From: Saccharomycopsis malanga
Lineage: Eukaryota > Ascomycota > Saccharomycetes > Ascoideales > Saccharomycopsidaceae
NCBI GenBank assembly: GCA_004014935.1
Contig: CP025325.1
Coordinates: 620,001 to 684,000 of the forward strand
DNA length: 64,000 nucleotides
Reading direction: 5' to 3'
In this document: one piece after another, positions 19,078 to 30,200 of the stretch
Layout: each line of letters starts with the position of its first letter
Numbering within the stretch: position 1 is the stretch's first letter
Translations under genes and position numbers: made by a program
The notes under the pieces: model-generated
Told to the model about the DNA's origin: nothing
Seen by the model: the letters and a program-made list of their open reading frames with translations, nothing else
The model's database searches: none

Positions 19078-20640
19078 CTACACCTCTTCGTCCTCATTCT
19101 CATTCCTCTCATTCTTATCTGCAGGCGCCAGTTTCTTGCTTTTTACCGCTGAATTGGTATATATTTTCCGAAGCTTGTTAATATACGCCTCAGTAGGGCC
19201 GTAAGATCTCTTGCGAGCACGTGTGATCAGGGAAATCGAGCTATTATTACTGTATGCGTCGGTGTCTCCATTTACGGTAATTCCCCAGTTCCTTTCTAGA
19301 TTCAACTTCAAATCCGAAAGCGTCAAATATGTGTCATTACGGTGTCTTGCAAGCTTACTGGAAAAGTCGATTACCAGTTCTAGAAACTCCTTGACCAATT
19401 CGTCCAACAAAGTTTCCACATCGGGATCGATGATTACCTTGTTGCTTGCAGAAACGTGGGACACAAGGAGTTTTTCTTCAAAAGTAAGCTGTTTCAAGTA
19501 GCTTAGCAACTGCGTCTTGGAATACATAGGTTGGTTACTGTTATAAGGAGTAAACATGGTCATGCTGCCGTGCGACAATGACAACGACGACGCTGGCGGT
19601 GGCAACACCTGCGCAGGCTGGTGCAGCTGTACATGTGCATGTGCATGCTGGTGCAGCTGCGACTGCGACTGCGACTGCGGCTGCAGTGGTTGTTGTTGCT
19701 GCGCGGCAATGCTAGGTGGTGACGTGACAACCCCAGATTGAACAAGATTAGACTTGTTAACATTATTATTATTATTATTATTATCATTTTTCGTATTATT
19801 ATTAAATCCTTTAATAGCCGACTTGTCATCATGGATGTTTTCTTGCTTAATAGGTGGGCTGTCGCTGCTATTTTTGGACGTACTTGCTAACATGCCGGTA
19901 GACGCTTCATGCAACTGCTTGATGCTCTTGCTGACCTGCAACATTTGGCCCCTGACGCGCTCAAGCTCCTTCTGCAGCTCCAACTGCTGCTTGAATAACT
20001 TTGTTTTCGTTTCTTGATTCAAACTGGATGCATTGGAAACAACTTGTTTTACTTTTTCAAAGTCGCTTAATTGCTTGTTATAATACCGCTTTAACGTGGT
20101 GTACTTTTCCAACTCTTTTGTGAGTAACGCTTTGGATTTTAATATAATTTCATTGAGAGTACTTGCTGCAGGGGACTGCTGCTGCTGCTGCTGCTGCTGC
20201 TGTTGTGCAGATGCAGTTGCAGTTGCAGATGCAGATGACTGCTGCAACTGTGCATGCTGCAACTGTGCAGGGGACTGCACCTTTTGGGAACCGCCTTCTC
20301 CATTACTAAATGAGCTGCTTTCTGAATTGCCGCCCTCAGTGCCACTAGCCATTGAATGAAACGTTTCGGGATGTGCTCTTTGATATTCTATTAAAAGCAC
20401 TTTAATCTTCTCTGCATTCTTTGCATGTACTTTACCCTGTTCAGTGTTGACGCCCAAATCCTTTGCCTTCTGCACCTCGTGCTTATACCGCTCGAGAATG
20501 TACGGTAATTGTTGTGCAGAAAATATCCGCGAGCTGCCTGCAAGCCCTGCATCAGAACCGTTGCTCAGATCCTCTTTGCTAGCCTTATTAGGACTAAATC
20601 CGCCCAAACCGTCACCTGCATTATTATTGGTAGTTGCCAT
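19078..20640 (-). CDS. TAF12: TFIID/SAGA subunit TAF12
   Basis: This 520-residue protein carries the TAF12 histone fold near the C-terminus (about 365-445): LSYLKQLTFEEKLLV, ETLLDELVKEFLELVIDF and SSKLARHRNDTYLTLSDLKLNLERNW, matching the family block FIESVVTAACQLARHR...LERNW from memory. TAF12 pairs with TAF4 in TFIID and with Ada1 in SAGA, so it acts in RNA polymerase II initiation in the nucleus. The length fits S. cerevisiae TAF12 (539 aa). The N-terminal half has a KVHAKNAEKIKVLLIEYQ helix, a Gln run (about 147-156), an Asn run and coiled-coil-like segments around 170-240. The start ATG at 20640 is the first in frame. It is convergent with the CON7-type gene and has a long repeat-rich upstream region. 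Confidence 0.9.
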   Translation of the reverse strand: MATTNNNAGDGLGGFSPNKASKEDLSNGSDAGLAGSSRIFSAQQLPYILERYKHEVQKAKDLGVNTEQGKVHAKNAEKIKVLLIEYQRAHPETFHSMASGTEGGNSESSSFSNGEGGSQKVQSPAQLQHAQLQQSSASATATASAQQQQQQQQQQSPAASTLNEIILKSKALLTKELEKYTTLKRYYNKQLSDFEKVKQVVSNASSLNQETKTKLFKQQLELQKELERVRGQMLQVSKSIKQLHEASTGMLASTSKNSSDSPPIKQENIHDDKSAIKGFNNNTKNDNNNNNNNVNKSNLVQSGVVTSPPSIAAQQQQPLQPQSQSQSQLHQHAHAHVQLHQPAQVLPPPASSLSLSHGSMTMFTPYNSNQPMYSKTQLLSYLKQLTFEEKLLVSHVSASNKVIIDPDVETLLDELVKEFLELVIDFSSKLARHRNDTYLTLSDLKLNLERNWGITVNGDTDAYSNNSSISLITRARKRSYGPTEAYINKLRKIYTNSAVKSKKLAPADKNERNENEDEEV

Positions 20641-20879
20641 AGTTTTTAACCAATTGATTTTTTGATGAAATTTTTAAAAAAAACAAAAAAAAACGAACCA
20701 ATTCTATGCCATTAAATTGAAATTGTTTTATTATTATTATAATTTGCTTGAATTATTTAATTTAAAATGTGCGGTTACCCGGACACCAAGTATGCAATGG
20801 GCATGTGATCTGTGCGTAGTTGTCATGTGACTTTTCTGAAACTTTAGTTCAAGTGGTGGGTGTGACGATTTGGTGGGTC

Positions 20880-21070
20880 GATGCACGGTTTATGCACTGA
20901 CCACGTGGGCTTTGAAAAAAATTATGATTTTTCCAAAGGGGTTAATCAGGCATTTTTGGAGATTTTTGTCAAAAGCCTCGATATGGCCTGCAAGAGCCTG
21001 CAAGGCGATGTGTCTGTCTGCAGGTGCTATACAAATCCGGACATGTCTTGCCGTTTTAGTCAGTACTAGT
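20880..21070 (+). mobile_element. Family C dispersed element, copy 4 (diverged)
   Basis: The best-conserved stretch is CCAAAGGGGTTAATCAGGC, followed by GAGATTTTTG and a decayed right half. It is clearly older than the copies at 930, 34690 and 53757. An ATGCACGG motif marks the left end, as in other copies. Confidence 0.6.
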
Positions 21071-21105
21071 AGCAAATGGTAAGAGTAATGCAAAACCGGT
21101 TATAA

Positions 21106-21250
21106 TTCGAGCTTTATAAGTCTCAGTTTTGTATATATGCGCTAGGGCAAGGCCTGGTAGTGTTCTATTGGTCACACTATAGGACAAGGAGGTTGCCACA
21201 GTCACGTATTATGAAAATAGCTTATATTTCGAGCCCAGTTTGTATATGTA
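21106..21250 (-). mobile_element. Two family A fragments
   Basis: On the plus strand, AATTCGAGCTTTATAAGTCTCAG with GTATATATGCGC, and TTATATTTCGAGCCCAG further right, match the reverse complement of the family A 3' third. Confidence 0.45.
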
Positions 21251-21639
21251 TGAGCCATGTTTTACTAGATTCTTTATTTAGACTAGGATGTAGAAATGAA
21301 TTCTATGATTCAAGCAGTGGTTTTAGGTGTGCTAGCTGCAGGTTACTTGCCAGATGCCTTATATCTACATTAAGTATATTTAAGATTACCTAATATATGA
21401 ATTATGAACATGAATATCATAGAATTAAGAATGCTATATAATTATATACAGAGTCTAAATAATTAAGATTATTATCTAATATTACAACATGATACAATTA
21501 TGGTAAATATCAAGTTAGCTATTTATTGGTATCAAAACAAAAGTCGTTGGTCTCCACAGTACAACTTGGCCTTTTGGCAATAGAAAGGCATAGTAGGCCT
21601 CATATATAATATTTTATATTTCAAAGTCCTGTTGATCAT

Positions 21640-22075
21640 AATATAAACATAATATAGGCAAAATTAATCATAGTATAAGCATTCTATAAGCGTAATTTAA
21701 TTATAATTTAATCATAATCTAATCATAATATTATCGTAATATAAACATAATATAAGCATAATAGAAACGTAGTCTAATCATAATATAAGCATAATAGAAA
21801 TGTAGTCTAATCATAATATAAGCATAATAGAAACGTAGTCTAATCATAATATAAGCATAATTAATCATAAATAATCACAATTAATCATAATTAATCATAA
21901 AACTCATAATTAATCATAATATAATCACAATTAATCATAATTAATCATAAATAATCATAATTAATCATAATATAATCACAATTAATCATAATTAATCATA
22001 AAAATCATAATTAATCATAAATAATCATAATTAATCATAATATAATCACAATTAATCATAATTAATCATAATCTT
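21640..22075. repeat. Minisatellite of ATCATAATATAAGC and TTAATCATAA units
   Basis: Short units (about 11-29 bp) of AATCATAATATAAGCATAAT with AGAAACGTAGTCT, then TTAATCATAA units grouped in blocks of about 60 bp. The nested periods point to repeated local duplication. Confidence 0.85.
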
Positions 22076-22369
22076 GTATAAAGTTGATGGACTGAAAGTA
22101 AGCATTATTGGTCGTGTTTCAAACTTTTGCACTTGCTTGTTCAGCATTGTATAAAGTGTGTCCTTTTCTTCTTTTCCAGAAAACTAACCATTGAGCCATA
22201 CGGTTTCACTGTGTCAGTAGAAGAAAAGATATTATCCATTATCAACAGCACATTTGTGTAGATCAATGAATCTCTGACAGGGACTATCTTCAATAGGACG
22301 GTTTTCAATAAGAACATTGCCACTTTTGAATTTGTGAGTAGCATTCGTTGGATATTGTAATGACTATTT

Positions 22370-24225
22370 GTTAGATGTATTATAATACCTCTTAGTGAAC
22401 ATATTGTACTAAAGATTGGTTAACAAATACCAACATTTGTTAGATTTATTATAACAATTCGTTCGATATGTAACAACTATTAGTTGGACAAATATAGGAT
22501 TCTGTTGTCAATAATTCATGACTTTAAGTATGAGCTTTGTAGGCTCATTTATATTTGGACTGATTTCATCTTGAGCTAAATAAACACCAATGTTACCAGT
22601 AAGCCATTGTTTTGCTACTTTTCCAAGTTTACACAGTCGTGTAGAACATGCGAATGCCCAAACAGGATATCTCACTGTTCGGCCACTATTTGAGACTCAT
22701 TTTCCTCTTTTCTTCTTTTATCCTTTATATAGTTGGCTATCGTTTATCCATTTTCTGTTCAATACAAATCCATTTTAGTATCACAGATGATTTGTAGTAG
22801 CCATTATTAGATGACTTTGTAATAGCATAGCTATTAGACAAATTGAACAACTATTTGTTAGATGACTTTGAAATAGCTATTATTAGGTTGATATGTAATA
22901 ACTATTAGACAAATCTGTAATTACTATCAAATCAATTTAAACAACTCTCAAATGGATAATTTAATCACTCAAACAAACGTCATTTTTTTAACTATTTGTT
23001 AGATGACTTTCTAACTATTAAACACATTTGTAATAACCATTATTAGATGACTTTGAAATAGTTATTAGACAAATTTGTGATATTTATTAGATGACTTTGA
23101 AATAGTTATTATTAGACAAATTTGTAGTTATTATCAAACAAATTTAAACAATTCTTAGACATTTGCAACAACTCTCAATTGGACAATTTAATCACTCAAA
23201 CAAACGTCATTTTTTTGACTATTTGTTACGACTTTCGAACTATTTGTTAGATGACTTTCCAACTATTTGTTAGATGACTTTCTAACTATTAAACACATTT
23301 GTAATAACCATTAATAGATGACTTTAAAATAGTTATTTGTTAGATGACTTTGAAATAGCTATTATTAGGTTGATATGTGATAACTATTGAACAAATCTGT
23401 AATTACTATTAGACAAATTTGTAATAACTATTAGACAAATCTGTAATTACTATCAAATCAATTTAAACAACTCTCAAATGGACAATTTAATAACTCAAAC
23501 AAACGTCATTTTTTTAACTATTTGTTAGATGACTTTCTAACTATTAAACACATTTGTAATAACCATTAATAGATGACTTTAAAATAGTTATTTGTTAGAT
23601 GACTTTGAAATAGCTATTATTAGGTTGATATGTAATAACTATTAGACAAATCTGTAATTACTATCAAATCAATTTAAACAACTCTCAATTGGACAATTTA
23701 ATCACTCAAACAAACGTCTTTTTCTCAACTATTTGTTACGACTTTCTAACTATTTGTTAAACAACTTTGTAATAACTATTAGATGACTTTCGAACTATTC
23801 GTTAAATGACTTTGACATAGCTATTATCAGACAAATTTGTAATAACTATCAAACAAATTTGAGCAACTATTAGACAAATTTGAACAATTATTTGTTAGAT
23901 GACTTTGAAATAGATATTATTAGGTTGATATGTAATAACTATTAGACAAATTTTAACAACTCTCAAAAAAATGGACAATTTAATCACTCAAACAAACGTC
24001 ATTTTTTTAACTATTTGTTAGACAACTTTGTAATAGTTATTATTAGACAAATTTGTAATAGCCATTATTAGATGACTTTGAAATAGTTATTAGACAAATT
24101 TGTGATATTTATTAGATGACTTTCAAACTATTCGTTAAATGACTTTGAAATAGTTATTAGACAATTTTGTAATAATCATTATTAGATGACTTTGAAATAG
24201 TTATTATTAAACAAATTTCCAACTC
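22370..24225. repeat. 1.85-kb higher-order minisatellite downstream of the first IRA gene
   Basis: Short motifs (TTAGATGACTTTGAAATAG, TTAGACAAATTTGTAATAAC, AACTATTTG) are ordered into larger blocks of about 210-300 bp, each marked by CACTCAAACAAACGTC (five blocks, starting near 22971, 23192, 23489, 23703 and 23986). It ends about 20 bp before the IRA stop codon. Confidence 0.85.
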
Positions 24226-24244
24226 ACTAACCATGCAAAAGCAA

Positions 24245-27200
24245 TCAATAAACATATTCATCTTTAAACTCCTTGTATTTCAACGCAGTGTAGAGCAATT
24301 TGGTGATTGGCGAGTTACGGTAATCGTTGAGCATTTGTTCGGTCAAGCCTTCATTACCAAACTCAAAGGAGATGACTTCCCATGAGAGATTATTATCGCG
24401 AAGAAACGTTTCGTGCAAAGGCAGTGATTTTGACGGAGCAGACAGGTCTATGGAGGACGCAGCGAGTCTTTGGATGTCGTTGATAGCTACGATGACATCG
24501 AACGGGGTGTCATTGCGTTTAGACAACAGGAGACAGCCGTCGGCTATGATGGGGAAGACAAGTCTTGTAGTTTGGACATTGTGGTGGAAAAGACGGTTGC
24601 AAAGATGCAAGAAGCGGTATTTTGCGATTAGGGAAACGGTGTCTCTGGTGAAAAGCTTGGCGAGGATGATCAAGGTGAGGGAGCAGGTTCTGGACAGGCT
24701 CTGGAAGAAAAGGAGCAAGATTTGCGGGATGTCGCTGGATGAGGACAAGCGGACGTAGTTGTGGTGTGGGGGGAAGCCCGCGCGGACCATGTAGCGGTCA
24801 AACTCGCTGTGGCTGCTGGCGTTGATGTAGAGAGGCGCAAAGGCGGAGAGAGAGTCAATGTTGAAGCTGAGGCGGTTCAGCTGGGAGTGATTTCTGGCGT
24901 CGGAGACCTTGGCGACGGCCAAGTTGACGCCGTGGACAATAAAGTCGTCAAGCAGGCGCGAGAGCAAGAGCTTGCAGACCAACACGACGATAAACACGTC
25001 CTTCTCGTAGTCCAAGTTGTACAGCTCGCGGGACATGTGGGCCAACATGAGGTTGGTGGCCTCCAGCTTCCTGCGGTACACGACGTCCCACACGCTTTGC
25101 AGGTGGCCGGTGATCCTGGCCTGGAAGTTGATGATGACGCGCGACAACACAAACAAGCCGGCCTCGAAGAGCAACACGTTGTCGAAATGGCAGAGCACCA
25201 AGCCTAGCCAGAGAAACGTGTCGAAATAGATCGAGTCTCGGCGCAAGCCGTCGGCAATCTTGCCCAAGTTTAGGAAGAACATTGTCAATGTCGATAGCGA
25301 GAACCCCGGTGAGTCTTCCTGGCCCATCACGTCTGCTATTCTTGCGAGGTATTTCTTCACGAAAAAGTCGTCGATGCCGAGCGTTGCCAAATGGCCAAGC
25401 AAACGGAGCCCCTTGATCTGGTACACCGAGTCGTCGTTGTAGATGAGGTCGTTGGTGAGCGAGATCAAACGACTGCACCAAACACGGCACTTGTCGCCAT
25501 AATCGGGCACCGTCAAAAGCTCGGTGATGGCCGTGTTGATTGGCTTCGACGCAAAATAGTTGCTGTGGAACTCGCCCACCGTTTGGTTGGTGCACATGTC
25601 CGACACGTTCACCGCCGCGGTGCTCAACCCAAACGTGTATTCGGACTGCGGCCCCGCAAGCTCCAGAGCCACCCGGTCGAGTTTCTGTCTGGCCGCCGCC
25701 GACAAGCCCCGTTTCGCCGCCAACGTGTTCACCAAGTTGACCAAAAGCCTCCTGACCATGCTTTTCGCCCGCAACGGGCCTGTCCGGTGGTAGATGGAGC
25801 TCACGTACAAGAGCTCGGGCAAAAACCGCTCTGTCATCGACACCTGTGCAAACAAAAGCGTCACGCTGACCTCCAAAAGAAACCCAATCTTGATCCAGTA
25901 CAATTCTAGTCTTGACGTTTGGTCCTGGATTGCTTTCGAAAGCTTTGTGCCCTCCACCAACTCATTGATTACCTCGCTACAGAGTTTCGCACTGCTGTTC
26001 ATTGCCAAAAGCGAGCTCAAATTGCTCCAGTCCTCTCCACACAACTCGCGATTCAACACCTCCTTTGCAACCTCGTCAACCACCATCTTGGCAAACGACT
26101 CGTGCCCCACAAGCTTCGCCCACACGCCCCGGTTGAACATCACAATGTCCATCCTGCCACACGGCACATTGCGCACCACTGCTGATATAAAACACTGCGT
26201 CATCTCTGGCCCATTCACCGTGTCACTGAGATAGAGTTCCTCGTATATCTGGCCTGTCCAGGGCTCGAGCACCACATAGATGTCTCTGCTGTGTGTCTTG
26301 ACTTTGTTGCTGATTAGAAACATAAAGGCACTCACCATTTCTATTGTTAATTGTGGATTTTGCGCTGCTATACTGGAAAATATCGAATAAACCGTAAGAT
26401 CATTCTTTGGAAGGGTGAATATACTGTTTTCGGCATTATTCAAGTTATTGACGTTAATCAGGTTATTTTCAACATTATTCGGGTTATTTGCACTATTTTC
26501 GACACTATTCAGGTTATTCAGGTTATTTCCACCACTTTCAACGTTATTCACATTATTTCCAACACTATTCAGGTTATTCACGCTATTTCCAGCGTTATTC
26601 ACGTTATTCACGCTATTTCCAACGTAATTCAGGTTATTTTCAACATTATTCGGGTTATTTTCAACATTATTCAGGTTATTTCCACTATTTCCAACACTAT
26701 TCAGGTTATTTCCACTATTTTCAACACTATTCAGGTTATTTCCACTATTTCCAACGGAATTCACGTTATTTTCAACGTTATTCACATTATTCACGCTATT
26801 TCCAACGTTACACACACTATTTCCACCACTTCCACCACTTCCACCGTTATTCACGTAATTTCCACCACTTCCACCATTCACACCACTCAACTCAATATTA
26901 TCCCTCACAAGCACCAACAAATCATAGGCATTTTTCCTGACATACTCAATGTCCGACAAAAGCCCCAAACCAATAGAAAGAAGCACTTCACCCAACAATT
27001 CCTTAATGCTGCCAAGTTTTCTCGACTTGATCAACCTTTTCGATTCATTGTACACACTGGTCTGGTATCTGCTGACGTTCAAATAATAAGTTCTGATAAT
27101 CTCGCGGCGGCGGAAACTGGCAAAATACAAGCGTTTTGCAAACAACTTGGAATGGACCTCAAAGGTGCCACTGACCTCCATATTCGCGGTTTCCTTGAGA

Positions 27201-30200
27201 TCCAGCCAGGCCACCAACGGCTCGATGTTGACAGCTTTGAACGACTTGCTGAGCTTGCCAATCCTGAGCTTGCGCGAGTCGCCAAACCCATACAAGACAT
27301 GGCGAGGCGTGATGCGCAAATTCATCGGGTGGGTCTTGCCGGAAACCTTGTCGGTGTACAAGATGTCGTTGACAAAGTCCTTGCCGCCCGTGATGATGCT
27401 GTAGGTCCAGTCGGACAAGTTGAGCGAGTCGATGATCTTCTTGTCGTCGAACACGGAGAGAAACGAGTGCTTCACGTACTTGGGATTGAGAAACTTGTAG
27501 TCTGTGTGCGCCAAATCGCAGAGATAGCCCTCCAACGTTGGCGAGAACATGTCGCTGACATTCACATACACCACGCCGGTGCACTTTTCCGAGCACTCGT
27601 CGGGCATCAACGTGTAGATCTGCCGTAGCATGTCTCTGAAGGACAGGACGCTTTCCGCCGCGTTGTACAATGTGCAGTCCACAACCACATAGTACTCGGA
27701 GGTGATGCGGCGGCACAAGGCCTGGAAAAACCGCGCTGCTACGATCCTGGGCTCCACTGCCATGTTGAAGAAGTAATGGTACGTGAAAACAAACACCTGT
27801 GTGCCGTCCTTGGCGATGCCCTCGCGCAAAAAAGGCGCGTCCACGATCTGCTCGGTCATCGGGTCCTGCAACGACCGCTGGACAAGCTCGTAGAGCTCCA
27901 AATGCTTGTTCTTGTTGGCCCGGATGTACTCGGCCACATCCGGATAGTACACAAGGTACTTGAACCCGACCTGCTCAAACACTGAATACATGGTGCTGGT
28001 GTAGCTGTACAACTGCTCGATTGTCTGGTGCTGCCGGCACTTGGGCGTGCAATACGACTGCCGCACCTCCCGGGCGTGGTTGACAAAGAAGGTGTGCAAG
28101 ATTTTGATGTGGCCAAGCTCCGGCTGTTCTGTTTTGGCCACATGGTCGTATTTCGTCAACGAAATGGTGTCGACAAACCGGAGCAACTTTTCCACAAGCA
28201 GCCGGACATCCAGCTCTCTGCCTTTCAACAATGCGAGCTTGCTGGTGTTGGACGCCCCGTTGGACGCGTTTTGCAACGCTTTCGAGAGCAACACAAACGT
28301 CTTTTTGGACCCCTGGGAAGGCTCCTTGCTGACAATGCCCAACTCCTCGGGAAACGCGACGGCTGGACATGCAAACCGGAGAAAGAAAAACGTCCGGACA
28401 CACATGGAGCTGACCGTGTCGTCCTGGGTGGCATCGTACACCAATCTACGTATTGTGCAGCACACCTGCTTGATTATTATGGGAACCGCGTCCACAGATC
28501 CACACAAGGCATCCACCAACGCAGCAAACAACTTGTAGAACATGTCAGGGCCAACGTCAGCGTCGCCGGTAGCGCTGCACGACTCCAACACTGGGCCTGC
28601 CGTGCTCTGCAAGTACTCGGTTCCATGGGTCTTGGCCACCAACGACAAAAGCTTGGTGGTCAACGTGTTTTTGCGAAACACCACCAACGGCTCGCGTGTG
28701 GTTTTCAAATCAAAGTCAATAAGAACCCCAACGCTTTTGATTAGCGTGCCGTTCGACAGAATGGTGTGGAAAATGGCTTTCAGCATTCTTTCCATTTCAA
28801 TGGACGTCACGGTTTCACGCAAACAAACCAACGTGTCCGGCTTCGAAATGGCCTCCAGATAACTCGCAAGAAAACTGTCAACATTCACAGTCTGCTCCAA
28901 CTTGTCTGTTTGCTTCTGCCACTGGAAAATGTTCTTGAAGATTTGTAGAAAAGCATGCTGCACCGTAGGATTGTCGTGTGCCAACAATTCCAACACATAG
29001 CCCCATGCAATGTCATAATTCGACCGCACAAGATTGCTCAACACTTTGATTGTCGTTTCCGCCATACGATCATATTCTGCTTGTGTATATTCGTCCTGTT
29101 TGGCAATCATAGCATGCACATTGTTTGGCACATTTGCTGACCCACTGTTGACCCCCGAGCTTCTGTCACTAATACTTTTCTTCAAAATCCGTACGAGTGT
29201 ATTGTAATAGTTTCCAAACATCACAGTGCGGAAAATGTCAACCTCCTTGGCATAATTAATGTTCTGTCGAATGATCGGTAGCCGCTCGGTCAACAAATCC
29301 AAACACGAGAGAAGATTTAGCACAATCTCCTTGTATGTGCGGATATTAAAGTCTATATAGTTTTCGATTCTGGCTGTCGAAATGTTGGTTGAGAAGATTA
29401 CAATCAAATAGGCGAAAAAGCCCGACTCGTTCTTGAAACAGCACAACTCCAACCACCGGAGCAAAATCCGCACGGTTTCGTTCTTCCAAATGAGAAAATC
29501 GCCCTCGATCCGCAACTTTTGGAGATTTGTCGCCAAGTGCAAAAGATACCGCACGCAGTGGCTCTTTAGCTTTGAAAACTTGAGCGACGTCTCCAAGGCG
29601 TCCTCCTTTTTGTACAGGTTTCTGCTGAACAAGTCGTACTGGTTCTGCACAATCTCCATGACGGAATCCGCAATACAGGTGATTCGCGAGCTGTTCTGGA
29701 ACAACACAATCCCAGAAAGCCTCTGGAACAACTTGTTGGCAATATTCACATGCACTGTAGCAATCTCGTACTCTGGGGCCGTAAATATACCTTCGCACGA
29801 CAATTTTGCAAGCCTGTGCAACTCCTTTTCGATGGTGCTGTAGGCAACAACTGCTACATTGCCGTGCAATTCGTTCGCCACTACATTTTCTGCAATCTTC
29901 CTTTTCTCGGCCTCCTCAGATACAAGTGTGCTGAACATGAGGTCTGTAAACTGGAATGCCACGCCGGACGCTTCAAATTGCGTCACACTATCGTACAATT
30001 CTATAGACTTGTCCAAGCCACAGACATATGCTACGAACGAGGCGTAACCCTCCAACTTTTCCAACTGGAGACCCGTGAGACCGGTGGTAGTCTGCAACAA
30101 GGACTCTACTTTGCCAAGCACCAACTTCTGCGCCTCTACAAGCCCCTCGGTTGTCTTTTTGACGTGTCTTTTGAACAACTGGCGCACCTTGTTTCGGAAA

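Larger units (their letters stand above)
20641..24244. other. 3.6-kb gene-free interval between TAF12 and the first IRA gene
   Basis: It holds a diverged family C copy, family A fragments and two large minisatellites, each listed separately. Short open frames such as 22590-22778 and 22141-22344 are unrecognised and fall in repeat-derived sequence. No gene is supported. Confidence 0.5.

Noticed and set aside
22370-24225. CRISPR-like regular repeats
   Set aside because: Units are contiguous without unique spacers and the host is a eukaryote; it is a minisatellite.
24761-28744. Long antisense open frames under IRA paralogue 1 (for example 28028-28744, 24948-25595)
   Set aside because: They mirror GC-rich codons of the RasGAP gene on the other strand and have no domain of their own.
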